64,000 nucleotides of DNA from the NCBI GenBank assembly GCA_024734495.1, contig JALMQS010000411.1, positions 1,277,725 to 1,341,724 on the forward strand, written 5' to 3'. Positions 11,186 through 23,530 of the stretch are shown here, piece by piece (the first letter of the stretch is position 1; each line of letters begins with the position of its first letter). The notes below the pieces were generated by a model. That model had not been told where the DNA came from, searched no databases, and saw only the letters and a list, made by a program, of their open reading frames with translations. The translations under genes and the position numbers were made by a program. This DNA comes from Forficula auricularia. Its lineage: Eukaryota; Arthropoda; Insecta; Dermaptera; Forficulidae.

Positions 11186-11551
11186 AGATCCGATATGGAA
11201 TGGATTTTTTTAATTATATGTCAGATGGGTTGTTTTTTACTCCATCTGGAATTGAACCCGAGTGCCAATAATATCAACCCAGGCCAATTGGCTACCCTGT
11301 GAGTTGAATCCCTCTGACATATGTAAACGCACTAAACATTTCACTCAAATATTTAAATCTTATGGCATGGCTATGTGTTTAAATTTAGAATCACTATAGG
11401 CAACAAAATTTTAAAAATGAAGATTTAAATATTTGAGTGAAATATTTATCGCGTTTTCACATGCCAATTCACCAATTGGCACTCGGGTTCGATTCCTGAG
11501 TGAGGTAAAAAATAACCCTTTTGCCATATAATTAAAAATCATCTCGGATCT
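11186..11551. mobile_element. Palindromic (fold-back) MITE of 366 bp
   Basis: The left arm (AGATCCGATATGG..., 11186 onward) is the reverse complement of the right arm (ending ...CTCGGATCT at 11551). The homology runs through AATTATATG, the AACCC block, the GGCACTCGGGTTCGATTCC block and AAGATTTAAATATTTGAGTG. A central spacer of about 50 bp lies near 11365-11420. The arms carry a tRNA box-B-like phrase (GGGTTCGATTCC), so the element may derive from two inverted SINE-like halves. A related element is at 27261-27477. Confidence 0.85.
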
Positions 11552-11705
11552 TGTAGATATGTAGATGACAACCATTTTGGATTTTCTTAGAGAATTTAGA
11601 TTATGATGAGTTGTTGTATTTGTTATAATAGTATAAATTCTCTTCTTAGCTACTGAAAATTTTCACAGTGAAAATATTTTTCTTGGTCAATGACTTAAAA
11701 TAAGA

Positions 11706-12398
11706 GCATGGGTGCCTATTATGGTTAAAATTCATTTCAAAAGTGCCCAATAGGCTGGTCCTTATTTTGATTATTTTCAAATTTTTTCGCTGACAGAGGC
11801 TCATATTGTTCGAAATAATTAAAAAAAAAAATTTCCCTCAAGTTTCAAGTCTCTATCTCAATTTTAAGTTTGTGCCATACAGCAATGCAAGTTTTCCGTC
11901 TAAATAACATGCTTTGGCATTGAACGATCAATTTTGTAGTAGTAGTATAGTTCAAAAATTTGAAACACTGTAGACTTTATCGTTATACTAGTAGCTATCA
12001 CTCAGATTTTTACATATTTTTAGCTATTATAATTTTTGAGTCTATAACTTACTAATCCTAAGATATAGCAGTATTTTATCTAGCTCTAACTCCAAAATTA
12101 TAGTAGCTAAAAATCTGTAAAAATTCTGAAGGATAGATAGCTACTATTATAACGATAAAGTGTACAGAGTTTCAAATTTTTTGAACCATTACTTTGGCCG
12201 GAATAAAAAATTGATCATTCAATGCCAAAAACCCCATGTTATTTAGATGGGAAACTTGCATCACTGTGCGGCACATATTAAAATTGAGATAGAATCTTAA
12301 AACTTGGGGAATATTTTTTTTTATTTATTTCGAACCATATGAGCTCTCTGTCAGATTAAAAATTTGAAAATACCCAAATAAGAACCTAGTGCCCATGC
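11706..12398. mobile_element. Large palindromic element of about 690 bp
   Basis: Nearly the whole element is an inverted repeat: GCATGGGTGCC at 11706 and AGTGCCCATGC ending 12398. Paired inner blocks include TGACAGAGGCTCATAT / ATGAGCTCTCTGTCA, AACATGCTTTGGCATTGA / TCAATGCCAAAAACCCCATG and TTATCGTTATACTAGTAGCT / AGCTACTATTATAACGATAA. The arms are about 300 bp each, around a short centre near 12050. There is no ORF and no clear TSD. Confidence 0.85.
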
Positions 12399-14539
12399 AT
12401 TATACACTCTGAAGTTGGGTGAGAACAGCAACAATAATTTGATCCATCTTCATTAAAACCTCTTCATATTTATATTTCTAGTTTTCTCTAGCAATTCAAT
12501 CTTTCAGTATTAAAGAGGAAACTCCTATTTGATTTTTCTTTAAAACTGATGGAGGGAGGAGAGAAAGTTTAAAATTTCAAGAAAATTGGGAATTTGAAAG
12601 TGGGTCCAGAATCGATATAATGATTTTACAGTAACAATTCTAGGAACTTAGTACTCTAAATAAAAAAAACATATACATATTTCCTTTCAGCTCATATTGC
12701 CCCAAAATGAATTTCTGCAGTTTATTTAAATTAAATCTTTGGAATTATAAATTGTTAATGCAGTATTGGAGAGAATACCCTCCATAGTAATCGAAATCGA
12801 ATATGGCTCTTGAAGAAGATGAAGAATAAAAAGGAAGTCGTAGATAATTTAATAACTAAAATAAATAAGTGTGCAATTATTTTTTCCTGAGTTTTATTAA
12901 CAGTCGAAAGAGTGCAGCACATTGACTCAGGCACTTTTGTCCCTTTTCTCTAAATTCGATTTCATCTTCTAAATTATGAACCCCGCACCTCCCCAATCCC
13001 ATTCTGTGAAAACTTTTTTTTCTTTTGGGAACGACAATGATATTCTTCCACCCTTGTGATAAATTTACCCTCGGAAATTAACAATAAAATATGATTTACG
13101 ATTTCAAGATGGCCGAAAGATATTTCAACTATAAATTTCACTTTTTCACTTTATTTTTCTATCTCACTCTTTTTTCTTTTTTTAGAATAAATGTATGAAG
13201 TTTAAATTATTTTATTTTATTTATTTAATGAAGTAAAAATAAATAAATGAACTTATTAATATATGAAAATAAATCAAGCTTTAGGCTTGATGAAGACAGA
13301 CACACATATTTTTAAACATATAACTATGTAAGTACACGTTTTACTCTGAAGATGAAGACAAAAAGCGTTTCAAAATATTGTCACAAATAAATATGATTTT
13401 ATGAAATATTCTGGATTGTATTATTATAAGAAACAAAAATAAATATTTTATAGAATTTGTAAAACATTTATTTGAAGATGAAACTATTCGGGAAAATTTT
13501 TCCCTAAGGTATATCGATTAGAAAAAATTTAATCACATGTAAAATATTCGGGATGCCTCAGAGGGGGTCGCGAAAGACGAGCTCACCTCTCTCCTGAAAT
13601 AGTCCATTCAATTATCACAATCATTTTATATTAAAATATTTCTATATTATTAAAAAAATAATAATAAGCGTTAAATAAAAAAATAATCAAAACCCAAATA
13701 GCTTTTATAATTTTCGATTTATTTTAAAAACTTGACCTGTTCAATGGTTTACATATTTTTAAAATAAAAGTAAAAATTATTATTGTTATTATTCATTATG
13801 ATTGAAGTATCAAAAAGCTCTCACCTTTTTTATTGAGAAGGCCGATGCATTTACCATATATTATTAACCGAATTCATTTTTCTAAATATTTTTCTTTTTA
13901 AAAATAGGTCACCTCCTTCCGAAAAAAAATTATAAAAACTGCCTGACATATAATTAATTTTGTCTACGAACGGTTAGAGATGCTTTTTATTAATATAAAT
14001 ATCAACTACACCCAGCTCTTTTTTTGGTACATGATATTTACAGATATACGTTCCTCAGAAATTCGTGTAAAAAAGAAAGTTTTAAAAAAGATTAATATAA
14101 TTTCTAATTATTATTTCAATAATTTTAAAAATTTCCTTAAAAAATATTGATAACCATAAAAAAGACTTAATTTTTTCTTCTGATTTTTGCATTTTTGAAC
14201 TGAAATAGAAATCCGAATATCTAATCTGTTCTTCGTTTTCGAAAAATAATAATCAATCAAGAATTTTGGCTCTAGAACAAACTTTCTACGACACTCCATC
14301 TTATTGTAATGGAATCCAAATAGACACAAAAATCACACTTGAAAATTATTTATTTTAACATTTGGGACGTTTCATAGAAAAAGAAACAGAAAATTGAAAA
14401 TTTTTTACTGTATTTAATACTGCCACCCGCCTTGAATATTTCGTTTGCTGAGTCCCCATTTGACAACTAACAAAATAGCTTATTTAATAAGAAATCAATG
14501 ATATAGCCCTTTGCTTGATGCAAATAAACATAATTTACA
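12399..14539. other. AT-rich DNA, no supported gene
   Basis: No ORF with a recognisable domain. Phrases near 13480-13515 (TTCGGGAAAATTTTTCCC) look like a decayed minus-strand copy of the hairpin motif described at 15261. The open frame at 14111-14329 (-) has no domain I recognise. Confidence 0.4.
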
Positions 14540-14706
14540 TATCGGCGAAAATCACATAGGAGTGATATCTTTTCGAAATATTTAGAATTTATATTTCAAC
14601 TCAAATTCAGCCCCTAGCATGTATTAGCAACCGCTTGGGGCGATCATTAACGGTGAATAAACAAACATATTCTTATAAGGGAGAAATAATGTTCAGCTTT
14701 AACGAG
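14540..14706 (+). repeat. Dispersed repeat, copy 1 (AACGGTGAATAAACAAA family)
   Basis: The segment around AACGGTGAATAAACAAA through TTTAACGAGCGCC aligns with the reverse complement of about 23345-23530. Extra shared phrases lie on the left side (GCGAAAATCAC, CCCCTAGC). It is diverged and non-coding. Confidence 0.5.
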
Positions 14707-17700
14707 CGCCTCTAGCCCTTGCTGATTTCCGCGTAATATATTCATTTTCATATGGTATATTGTATTCTATTATATATGATTCGTGTCTATCATTTTTAAA
14801 ATCTTAATTAAGAGTTTTTCAAAGTGTGAAATATTAAATTTAAAAGTTTGACAAAGTTAAAGTGTCGAAACTTTGCTTTTAAATTAATTGTCGGTTTTGA
14901 ATTTTCTTAAGTTCAAGTCCTTGAATACTCTAAAGAAGACTTTGTATTATGACAACAGACACCTGTTACGATATATTGATCTCAACATGTTTTATTTACT
15001 TTAACCCACCTGATATTAATTGGTTAAATCAATAAAAAATTTATCAAATTGAGTTTTCTCAAAGTTAAGATTGTTTCTTTGTTCTTGAAAATGGTTATTA
15101 AAGTTTGTTTCATCAAAATCGATCAAACCGTCATCGAGATATTCACAATATACTAATATATATAATTATATATATTGAAAATATGTTATTATTGTTTGTT
15201 TTTTAATATTATATAAATAATTACAAATCAATAAAATCTTCAAACGTCGATTAGAATACGAAACGTTTCGGGAGAATTTCTCCCTTAAGGATGTTCCCTA
15301 ATAAATCGATTTTATTGCAATTCTTTTAAAACTTTGAATACACATATTTATAAGTGTCCTTTATACGTAGAAATTTGTTTCAATAGTCCTTGCGGCACTA
15401 AATTTATAAATATTGACCATTGAAATTTGCATATTTAACACGCGAACCCTAACCCAATTGATGTTAAAACGATTAAATAACAATCTTAATTTTCTTGATA
15501 TTATTTTGAAAAAATGAGAATCATTAAATGAAGATATAACAAATATTTTTCTGTTAAAATAATTATATCAAGCGATATTCGTTTTGTATGAAAAATTTTA
15601 AAAGTTAGTTTCTTTTGATGGTTTTCATTTTTTCTCTCATGGCATGACAAGTGAGAGATGGCGACTTGCCAATGTCGCACTAAAATCACTCAATTTTTCC
15701 ATATCTAAAAAACTTCTGCAGCTGGTGCATTTGAGATTTTTAGCTAATTCTCTCAATCTAACTATACTGTTCTCATCTGGAATTTTACTTTGAGCTGTCT
15801 CATGACGTGTTTTTTTTATTCTGTATCTTTTAGGGTCGGTAAGAATGTAATGTTGCCAGATTCAAGAAACGACGCAGTGGAAATATTTTTGCCTTTCTGC
15901 GCATGTGAGAGTAGGGGAAAGAGCGAACTGCATCTGAGCTATATTAGGGAACGTCCTTAATTTATTAAAATTTAAGCTCAAAAAAGAAAAAAGAAAAAAT
16001 GAACCTCATGTAATTAATATAAAGCTTATATTAATTACATTAACATTTTTTCTAATTTTTATTTTATTTTAAATTCCATTGACAAAGAGAACCCTTGGAA
16101 TTCTAATAAACTTTTTGAAGATTGTTTTTTATTAAAGATTTATATATATATTTTATTTTTACATCTAATAAGTTCAAATTTTAAACGTGCGTAAATATTG
16201 ATAATTTATTTGTCCAATTCAATTGATTTGTATTGTTGTTGTTTTAATCTTGAAATTTCTCGCGTCACTGGAAAGTATCCGATGAGGAATGTTTATTTTA
16301 TTTTATTTCTTTCTTTTATTTTGTAAACCACTTTCGCTTTTCTTCTTTTTCTCGCTCGAATCCTCTTATTGTATAATATCAATCGACCTGCAGGGTGGTG
16401 CGCAGTGAGTGGAGGAGATTAAGATTGGAGGGCTCGATGGAGGATGGATTTCCGATAATGCAACCAAACGAAAAATTAACGGGAAGCTTTGATTAAAATT
16501 TACCAGAGGATGAAATATAAAGAAAAATGTGTTTTATTATTTGCTTTTTTTTCTCTTTCTTTTCCTCTTCAACTTCTTCCTCTTCTTCTTTCGTGTATTC
16601 CGAGTAGCCTATCTAATTATAAATCACATCAACGTTAAAAGCCCTCTCGTTAAATTCAAACTCAAAAGAAGGCAAAAAAATTTTATAGAGAACGAGTAAG
16701 AGAGAATTCTTTCTTTCTTGAGATGATGATTTTCAAGAGATTCTATGTATTTAACATGATAATCAACTTGAAAGATTTATAATGCAGATAGAAAAATGAA
16801 AAAATAAAATAAAAGCTAGGAATAAAATTTTTAAATCTGGAGTTAAGCTACTTTTAACAAATCACATGAATAATCCAATCCCTTTTTGAAAAATAAGAAT
16901 ATTCACAATTCTAAATTCTTAAAATATAAATTATAAGTGGAAGCTTTAGATAATAAGTAAAAGAGTTGCCATGGGATAGGATCAAAACGAAACTAAATTT
17001 TACGTCAAACCAGTCTTTGGATTATTATAGTCCTCACTATGAACAATTTCATGAATTTTAAGAAAAAAGACAAAGCCCATTTGGTCACAGGCTAATAAGT
17101 AAAGATTTTATTTTTCATATATGTCTTGATCTCAGTGTAAATTCGTGTAGGTGTCAGATTATAACCGGTCATATTTTTTGCAGATAGCCTAGCTTGAACC
17201 CAGCCCTCTCGAACTGTAAGCAAAGACTCGATCAACAACTTTAGAATGTCATATAAAGGTACCCCTATGAACAAACTCTTGGATATGGGGTAAAAATGAG
17301 TAAATTAAATTTATTTCAGAGTATATTCAAAAATAAGCTGCCAAAGTGCATGTCGGACTCATATATCGAGGGTTCCAAACCTTATATCTTACAAAATACT
17401 TGAGATATCAAATTGGTTATTATTTGTTCTTGATAAGAAGAGAATGAGTGTATTTGTGGAATTTTTTCATAATTTTAAATTTATCCACTTCTGAACGCAA
17501 AAATCAACTAAAAATAATCACTTTGGGTTTCTTCCACACCTTCATTTTAAAAAGAATTAAATTATCTTTATAAAAAATAGCTCAATTCTACTTAAAGATA
17601 TATTTTCAGGAATACTACACATCCCACAAGAAAAAAATATTTTCTATTTTGGACCTATTAAAAAAATTATTTCACCGACCCAAAATAATAATTCTATTAA

Positions 17701-18017
17701 AATTTTAATTAAATTTTTGATCTAAATGAAAATGAATACATATCATTTGTAAATTATAAGTTTGAACCTTATTGGGTTTACATGACGCAAAGCTCTGACA
17801 GATGAACAGATAGACAAACATTGTAGCGACTCTAAAATAGATTCCTTTATTACTTTTGAATGGAATTATAAGAATGTTACTTAAATATGTATTACATTCA
17901 TTCAACTCCTGATGTGTCAAAAATTGTTTCTGATATTCAATTTACGAGCCTCCTAGAGTACCTACCATTATCCAAAGTCCAGGAAATAGGTAATATTTAA
18001 TATTATAATTTATTGAT
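14707..18017. other. AT-rich DNA with a few hairpins, no supported gene
   Basis: A hairpin with arms TAATTAATATA / TATATTAATTA lies at 16011-16038. A pyrimidine-rich run (CTCTTTCTTTTCCTCTTCAA-type) is at 16550-16595. A slightly GC-richer patch at 16385-16470 has no recognisable product. Short frames at 15501-15689, 17092-17274 and 17705-17920 (all -) have no known domains. Confidence 0.4.
15261..15290 (-). repeat. GGGAG-hairpin + GAAACGTTT motif (minus strand)
   Basis: Read on the minus strand: CCTTAAGGGAGAAATTCTCC followed by CGAAACGTTT. The GGGAG/CTCCC stem with an AAATT loop is perfect. The same module recurs at 31720, 44901, 45394 and 61516 on the plus strand. Confidence 0.7.
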
Positions 18018-18260
18018 ATATGTAGATGGACCTCTCAGCCGGTGTGTATAATTTAGTCCAGCCATGTGAGTATAATATAATCCTCCAAGCAAACGGACTT
18101 GGGTTCGATTCTCTATCCGTGAGTAATTACCAACAATGATTTTACGAGCGCCTCAGGTAGTAAAATCTACAGAAGCGTGAAGATAGTCATTCTATCTCAA
18201 TGGCTATAAAGTACACAACTCAATCTTCTAAGTACCCTTTACCCCTTATAAGTGAGTCGT
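18018..18260 (+). mobile_element. Possible decayed SINE
   Basis: A box-B-like phrase (GGGTTCGATTC) lies at about 18106-18116. It is preceded by a degenerate tRNA-like head and followed by about 130 bp of moderate complexity (GAGCGCCTCAGGTAGTAAAA...). There is no second copy in this window and no clear TSD, so this is tentative. Confidence 0.3.
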
Positions 18261-18839
18261 AGAGAAGCAGCATTTATATGTTAATAAAAATATTTCGGGG
18301 GGAAATAATCTGAAAATAAAAACAGCAACCATAACATCCGTGAAATAATAGCTCTAGGGGATGTTGTTGACAATGGGTTTATGGCTGTGTGAATAGCTGT
18401 AATATTTTAGATGGGAAATCAGTCGCGCGCTTAACGAAAGAACTTGACTCAAATCTCATTGGAAATTTTTTTTTATGTTTATTATTTGTCGATTGTCCAA
18501 TTTTTGATCAAATACGTATTATACGTTAATACCGACCAACGTTTCACGGCGCATCTGTCTATTGAAACCTTATTTTTCTATTCTAATTTAATTTCACGCT
18601 CTGGACAAATAATAAATATTGCATTGTATTTGTTTGTATTCGTGTTTAAAATGTTTTTTCTTGTTTTCTGGCAAACAATGAATTTAGGACTTACGAGGTT
18701 TTGTAAGATCAGCGGCTATTTGTATTCTTCGTTAAAATTGATTGTTTATTATTTTTTTACTATATATGTCACAAGAATCCATGAATTTAAGAAGCGATTG
18801 TTGGAATTTGTGATTTCAAAGAGATTACCGTGACAGAGA
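18261..18839. other. AT-rich DNA with an unrecognised 129-codon open frame
   Basis: The open frame 18444-18833 (+) is Phe/Leu/Ile/Tyr-rich, as random AT-rich sequence would give, and includes hydrophobic runs that could be mistaken for membrane segments. No family signature was seen, so it is not called as a gene. Confidence 0.35.
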
Positions 18840-19159
18840 GGACGATTATATCAAAATTTGATAAATGGATCTCACAGTTCCATCGCGACCGTCCATCAGA
18901 TGCCAAGCTGTGAGACCGACAGAGTCTTAAACTTGGCGTCCTAATGCCTCAATATTGAATGAAATTCAGTCTTGGGACTTGTGGAAGAGAAGTGATGTTG
19001 TCACTCTGCAGAAATACAAAATATCTTTTCGAAGATCAACCAGATAAATAAAGCTGTCTCGAACTCTCTTAAGCCTGATTGGCAGTCTCAAGGCCAAACA
19101 TTCCCTCTCTGTTATTCAAAAGAGGAGCCCAGGCTACCCGAAGCACTGATTGCCTATAT
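18840..19159 (-). other. Possible copia 3' non-coding/LTR remnant
   Basis: This region directly follows the copia stop on the minus strand. It has higher sequence complexity than the surrounding DNA, but no paired LTR is visible in this window. Assignment is by position only. Confidence 0.3.
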
Positions 19160-19420
19160 ACAGGCGCTTCTAGAAATCTTGAAAATAATACCTAGATCTT
19201 TCAGCCTAGCAGCTTCTCTCTATCACTTTTCCTCGAGACGTGAGATGATAGATTTTTCGAGTCCAACCATGGTCATACAGCTTGTATGTATGGGTCCTGA
19301 TAGACCTTTAGTGAGCATTTCTGACATCATATCTTTTGTAGGAACGTGCTCAACTTTCAGGTCGACCCTTAAGGGCGTCTCGTATAAAGAGGTGGCGGAT
19401 ATCTGATAAATATTTGATAA
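19160..19420 (-). pseudogene. Ty1/copia pol 3' end (RNase H C-terminus), broken
   Basis: On the minus strand the frame KYLSDIRHLFIRDALKG (about 19420-19370) corresponds to the conserved copia RNase H segment usually written SKHIDIRYHFIR. A frameshift then leads into DLKVEHVPTKDMMSEMLTKG followed by LSGPIHTSCMTMVGLEKS, which matches the terminal VPTKDMxADxLTKGL signature of Ty1/copia polyproteins, and a stop. The rest of pol is absent upstream, so this is a 5'-truncated relic. Sequence downstream on the minus strand (19160 to about 18840) may include 3' LTR remains, but no second LTR was found for comparison. Confidence 0.75.
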
Positions 19421-19610
19421 ATTAAAAATACATGTAGGTATTTATTAGCTTTTCAAAATTAATTTCTACTAATAAGTACAATTATGAGGGGTGAGGCCAA
19501 ATTGAAGAAACACTTTAACTATCAGGTTGAACTCGTATTTTACGAATGATTTTTTCTTGATATTATTGAAATTAAAAACGGATTAGATACTAGATATGTT
19601 TAAAAAATAA

Positions 19611-19773
19611 AATAAATATTGCCTATGAGCAAGACTCAATTTATATATCGGCCGACGAGATCATCTTGAGGAGTTTTTAAATTGATAAATAATCAGTTAT
19701 CAATGTAAACTCCTGAAAATGGGCTCGTCGTCCGATATATATATATTGAGTCTTGCCCATAAGCAATATTTAT
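19611..19773. mobile_element. Fold-back element of about 163 bp
   Basis: The arms AATAAATATTGCCTATGAGC... and ...GCCCATAAGCAATATTTATT are reverse complements. Inner homology extends through AAGACTCAATTTATATATCG and GACGAG to AGGAGTTT / AAACTCCT. The loop is about 30 bp (ATTGATAAATAATCAGTTATC). It has no ORF. Confidence 0.85.
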
Positions 19774-19959
19774 TAGTTGTGAAACCTACCTAAATACTAA
19801 TCCATTTATAAAATATGTTTCACCTTGAATCAACACCAAACAAAATTAACATAATTGTTTACTAATGGCTTGTGTTCTATTGGTCAAGATTTTGAAGGTT
19901 TTATTATTAATTTTTTCCTCATCTTGAAAAATGTCTATATTTTATTTTAGAGGTATATC

Positions 19960-20870
19960 ATTCCTAGATTTAGAATGAGACAAAGTGCTTTATTTTCTAT
20001 TTAATAGCTTATTAAGATAATATTTTATGAACCGTAACAGGTTGATAGGTTAATATATTGAATTCATTTATTTTTTTAAATAGAAATAAAATCATAAGTT
20101 TTAGTATTTAGAGTGTTTTTTATTTAATAATTTATTTAATAAAATAATATTTTACGAACCTGTACAACTTAATATAATTGTCTTTTTTTTAATACAAAAA
20201 ATTGTTAATAAATACCACTTTACCTTTAAGATTTTTACCCACTGGTACTTTTTTAAACTTACGCTGTTGAGGGTCTTGTAATTCATGCCATAAAATATCG
20301 CCTTATAAACCTTTAATTTATTATTTTATTATACTATGTATTAATAACTTTGATCTATTGAATTTGTTATTATTCACTTAGAATAATTTTTTATAAACTT
20401 TACTGAATCATATCGTAAGACAGATAGTTTAATACTAGATATATTTTTTATGGCTTTTGATGCTATATTCCATTTAGCCAGGTACATCTAATATTATTAA
20501 CTACAAAATTTTAAGATTTTTTTATACAAACAATATTATTTTTTTATTTTACACATTCACTTTTTTCACTTTTTTAAGACTTAGTAATCTCATATTTTAG
20601 GAAACTTTCTGCTACGTCTTTTAAAGGCTTGTGTGATAAAACGTGGCTTTATAAGCCTTTTCGTTTAATTTACTATTTTATTACAATATTTATATATATA
20701 CTTTATTCTATTGCATTTGTTTATATTCCATTTAAAATGATTTCTTACAAACTTAACTGAATCACATCATAAGACGGGTAGTTTAATACTATATATAATA
20801 TTATTATATACAAGATTTTCGGATTTTATTACAAGCAATATTTTTTGATTTTACACCTTCTCTAGTGTCC
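19960..20870 (+). repeat. Degenerate tandem array (unit about 320-360 bp)
   Basis: Diverged blocks repeat in the same order. 'TTTTATAAACTTTACTGAATCATATCGTAAGAC' near 20390 matches a block near 20745 (AACTTAACTGAATCACATCA). 'GCCTTATAAACCTTTAATTT' near 20300 matches 'GGCTTTATAAGCCTTTTCGT' near 20645. 'TAATATTTTATGAACC' near 20015 matches 'TAATATTTTACGAACC' near 20145. No ORF. Confidence 0.6.
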
Positions 20871-20919
20871 TATTTTATTTTCTATAAAATAGAAAGATCG
20901 TTTAACATGGCCAGAAGGT

Positions 20920-20990
20920 ATAAAAACGACCCATCCCGCCTACGACCTCTCGCTTGCTGTCTTCTTTGTAATTCCCCTCGCACCATATTC
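20920..20990 (+). promoter_or_regulatory. Candidate TATA-type promoter or solo-LTR promoter
   Basis: GGTATAAAAACGACCC at about 20917-20932 is a good TATAAAA match. It lies in a sudden rise in GC content and is followed by a pyrimidine-rich stretch. No downstream gene is recognised; 21000-21240 holds no supported ORF. It could belong to a solo LTR, but no partner LTR was found. Confidence 0.25.
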
Positions 20991-21495
20991 TAAACCAGAA
21001 CATCACCCTCATTCAACCCTCTCGCTTGTCGCCAAGCCTCCCTTTCTTTCTTGACTTAGAATAAAAAGAAAATGGCACATAAATCCCAGAGGCAAGGAAA
21101 AAAAGAAAAAAGAAAACACCATCCAGCCGGCAAGTCTCTACGTCAGCAGTTCCGTTCCCCAAGTATAGACAACCTATGCTCCAAACTATTTATGTTATTC
21201 AATAACAGACGGTTCCTTCTCGCCCTATCTTTGCTGTTGATTTTATAGCCCCAAGCAGGCACCATAATAGCGTCACTCATCAAAAGATCAAGTACATATT
21301 TCTTGAATCTATATCAATCATACTTTCTCATTCTTTTTATCGAAATAAAAACAAAAATACATTATTATTTTATTATTACTTGTTTTTTGGATTTGGCACC
21401 TTTGTTTTTCTGAATAGAATCTTGTTATTAAAGTTTGACCCACTTTTACCAAATCTCACTCTAAACTTACATATTTGTACCCAGGTAGCACAAGA

Positions 21496-21777
21496 GGCGA
21501 CTGTGGGTCAGTGGCTAGGAGTGTTGGGTCGCTAACTCGGAGATCGCTGGTTCGAGACCGAGTCTCGGCAGATAGATATTTGCAGTCGCCTCCTCTTGGA
21601 AAGTAATGGCAATCTACCAAGAGTATAATTGCCAAGTGACCTCTCCAAATTAGCCGTTCGGAACCGGCGTTAAAAAGTAGGTCCCGTATATCTGTGTAAA
21701 ACAACCAAACACACTAAGCACAGGTATATGTGGAGAGGCGCCGACACCCGTTTTGGGTATGGCACTCGAAGAAGAAA
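21496..21777 (+). mobile_element. tRNA-derived SINE (family C)
   Basis: The head GGCGACTGTGGGTCAGTGGC carries a box-A-like phrase. Box B GGTTCGAGACC is at 21549-21559, with tRNA-arm-like pairing around CCGAGTCTCGG. The body then contains AGTAATGGCAATCTACCAAG and ends GGTATGGCACTCGAAGAAGA. The element is flanked by a 7-bp direct repeat CACAAGA (21489-21495 and 21778-21784). Minus-strand open frames across it are not genes. Confidence 0.8.
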
Positions 21778-21784
21778 CACAAGA

Positions 21785-22247
21785 ATAATCTATAAATATT
21801 CTGTTAATATCTTCTTTGGACATTGGAATATCCTGTGAATAATCTTTCAATCTTCGTAGATATTCTGGGAATTTTCTCAGAACTAAAATATTCGTGTAGG
21901 ACATTAAATTCCCTTTCCCGGAATATTCCTAGTTCCGCATTCTTGGAATATTCAGAAAATAATATTCTCAGAATATTAACGCCGATACAAATATTCTGTG
22001 GATCTCCTGGAGATAATTGGAATGTATATGTCCTTTAAATAACTTCTTAGAATATTCTGGGGATATTGTGTGTTACCTGGGTAATGACAATACAATATAT
22101 TATCAATTCCAGGGATTATTAAAAAAGTATACTTTGAGCCTTAAAAATATAAACCAATATTATCAATGCAAAATATTATATAGGTCAAAAACAAATTCTA
22201 TATATAATACACCCTGTTTCCATTCATTGACAAATATCAAAGACATA
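21785..22247. repeat. AT-rich region with recurring AATATTCT/GAATATTC words
   Basis: AATATTCT, GGAATATTC and AGAATATTC occur many times between 21790 and 22070, giving local self-complementarity. It is not a regular tandem array, and no gene is recognised. Confidence 0.4.
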
Positions 22248-22255
22248 GGTACACG

Positions 22256-22419
22256 CGAGGGGTGAACCACGATTGTAATTAGGTGTACACGTCTTTGGAA
22301 TTATGTGGAATTATTTTGGAATTCATTAGATAATGCTCCTTCATCTATTGTTTTCAACTTGGAAAAGAAAATGTAAGCGGAAGTAGGTGTACACGATATT
22401 AGGTCGCTGTTCACCTCCG
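22256..22419 (-). mobile_element. GAGGGGTGAACC MITE family, copy 2
   Basis: The left end is CGAGGGGTGAACCACGA. The right end is GGTCGCTGTTCACCTCCG, which is diverged. An exact 8-bp TSD GGTACACG lies at 22248-22255 and 22420-22427. It has the inner GGTGTACAC blocks of the family but no minisatellite, only a short region with TTGGAATTATGTGGAATTA. Its orientation is opposite to copies 1 and 3. Confidence 0.92.
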
Positions 22420-22427
22420 GGTACACG

Positions 22428-23344
22428 GTAGAGAGCTTGGCTCAGTAAAATTTTATCTTAGTTAAAAGTTAAATATTGTATTAATATTAATTATAATTAT
22501 ATACCTACCATTTTTATTTTGATTCAATCACTTTTTATTTTGATTCGAACTCCTGTTTCATTTTTATTCACCCAACTGCTAACAACTACTTAGTATAATT
22601 AAAAACCTATAAAATGATTTTTACCAAAATTGAGATTTTGTTAACTCTCGTCTTTCTTTTTCTCGAAAAATGGTTAATAAGGTTTATTTAATCCAAAACT
22701 TGGAGGGTTTAAACAATTATTACAATTTAATTAAAATAAGCGCCCACGATTTTATTTTTACCATGAAAATTTTTTCGACCACTGAAGAAAAATAATATTT
22801 TTGTATATTATATTTTCTACTTATGAAAGTACCTATTTTGAAATAAAAGTTTTTATCTAAAATAATATATTCTATCATATAACTAAAAGAACTTTAATAC
22901 AATTAGAAGATTCCACTGAAACCACCAAGATTGGTCATTTCTCTCTCTTCTAAATCCTTATTTATATGGTACATAACAAAACACTAAGCTCCGGTTCGCT
23001 GAGAGTTTATAGCGAACATATACGCATTCCCTAACTCGTACTTACCTATGACTTTTTCAGACTGGAACTTTGGAACTTCTTTTCCGCCTCCATCATAATC
23101 TTAAATAAAACATTCAATTTTCAACAGGTACTTACATAGTTATCATAATAGTCATTTCTAGCTTATAGAGGTTGCTTTTTTGTAGTAAGATCTTAATTAA
23201 TTGATTAATAATTAGTATTATTTAAAAATTTAAAGTCAACTTCAATGAAAAAGAAATTATATTATTAGTTTTTTGAAAATGCACCGATTTAAGATATTCT
23301 TATATGGTATCGTTTCAGTAAAATTAGTAAAATTCGGCCAACGG
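22428..23344. other. AT-rich DNA, no feature recognised
   Basis: No ORF with a known domain and no clear repeat pair. Confidence 0.4.
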
Positions 23345-23530
23345 AAGCAGGCGATTCGTTAAAAGCAAACAACAAAATTTTTCGCCTAAGGATATGTTTA
23401 TTTGTTTATTCACCGTTAACGAACACCTAGTACTATAATTGTTGCCAATCATTAATATAAGATTTGCATTCGATCGATAGTATCTAATTTTATAATATCT
23501 TGATCCCTAGCGTGATTTTTGCCAATAAGC
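23345..23530 (-). repeat. Dispersed repeat, copy 2 (AACGGTGAATAAACAAA family)
   Basis: Reverse-complement relative of 14540-14706. The clearest match is TTTATTTGTTTATTCACCGTTAACG at about 23397-23420, with weaker matches on both sides. Confidence 0.5.

Noticed and set aside
18444..18833. 129-codon open frame with hydrophobic runs
   Set aside because: Same compositional argument; no recognisable family signature and no promoter or splice context.
19179..19406. 75-codon plus-strand ORF
   Set aside because: Antisense shadow of the copia RNase H fragment on the minus strand.
21496..21570. Functional tRNA gene
   Set aside because: Box A/B are present, but it is followed by a SINE body with flanking direct repeats.
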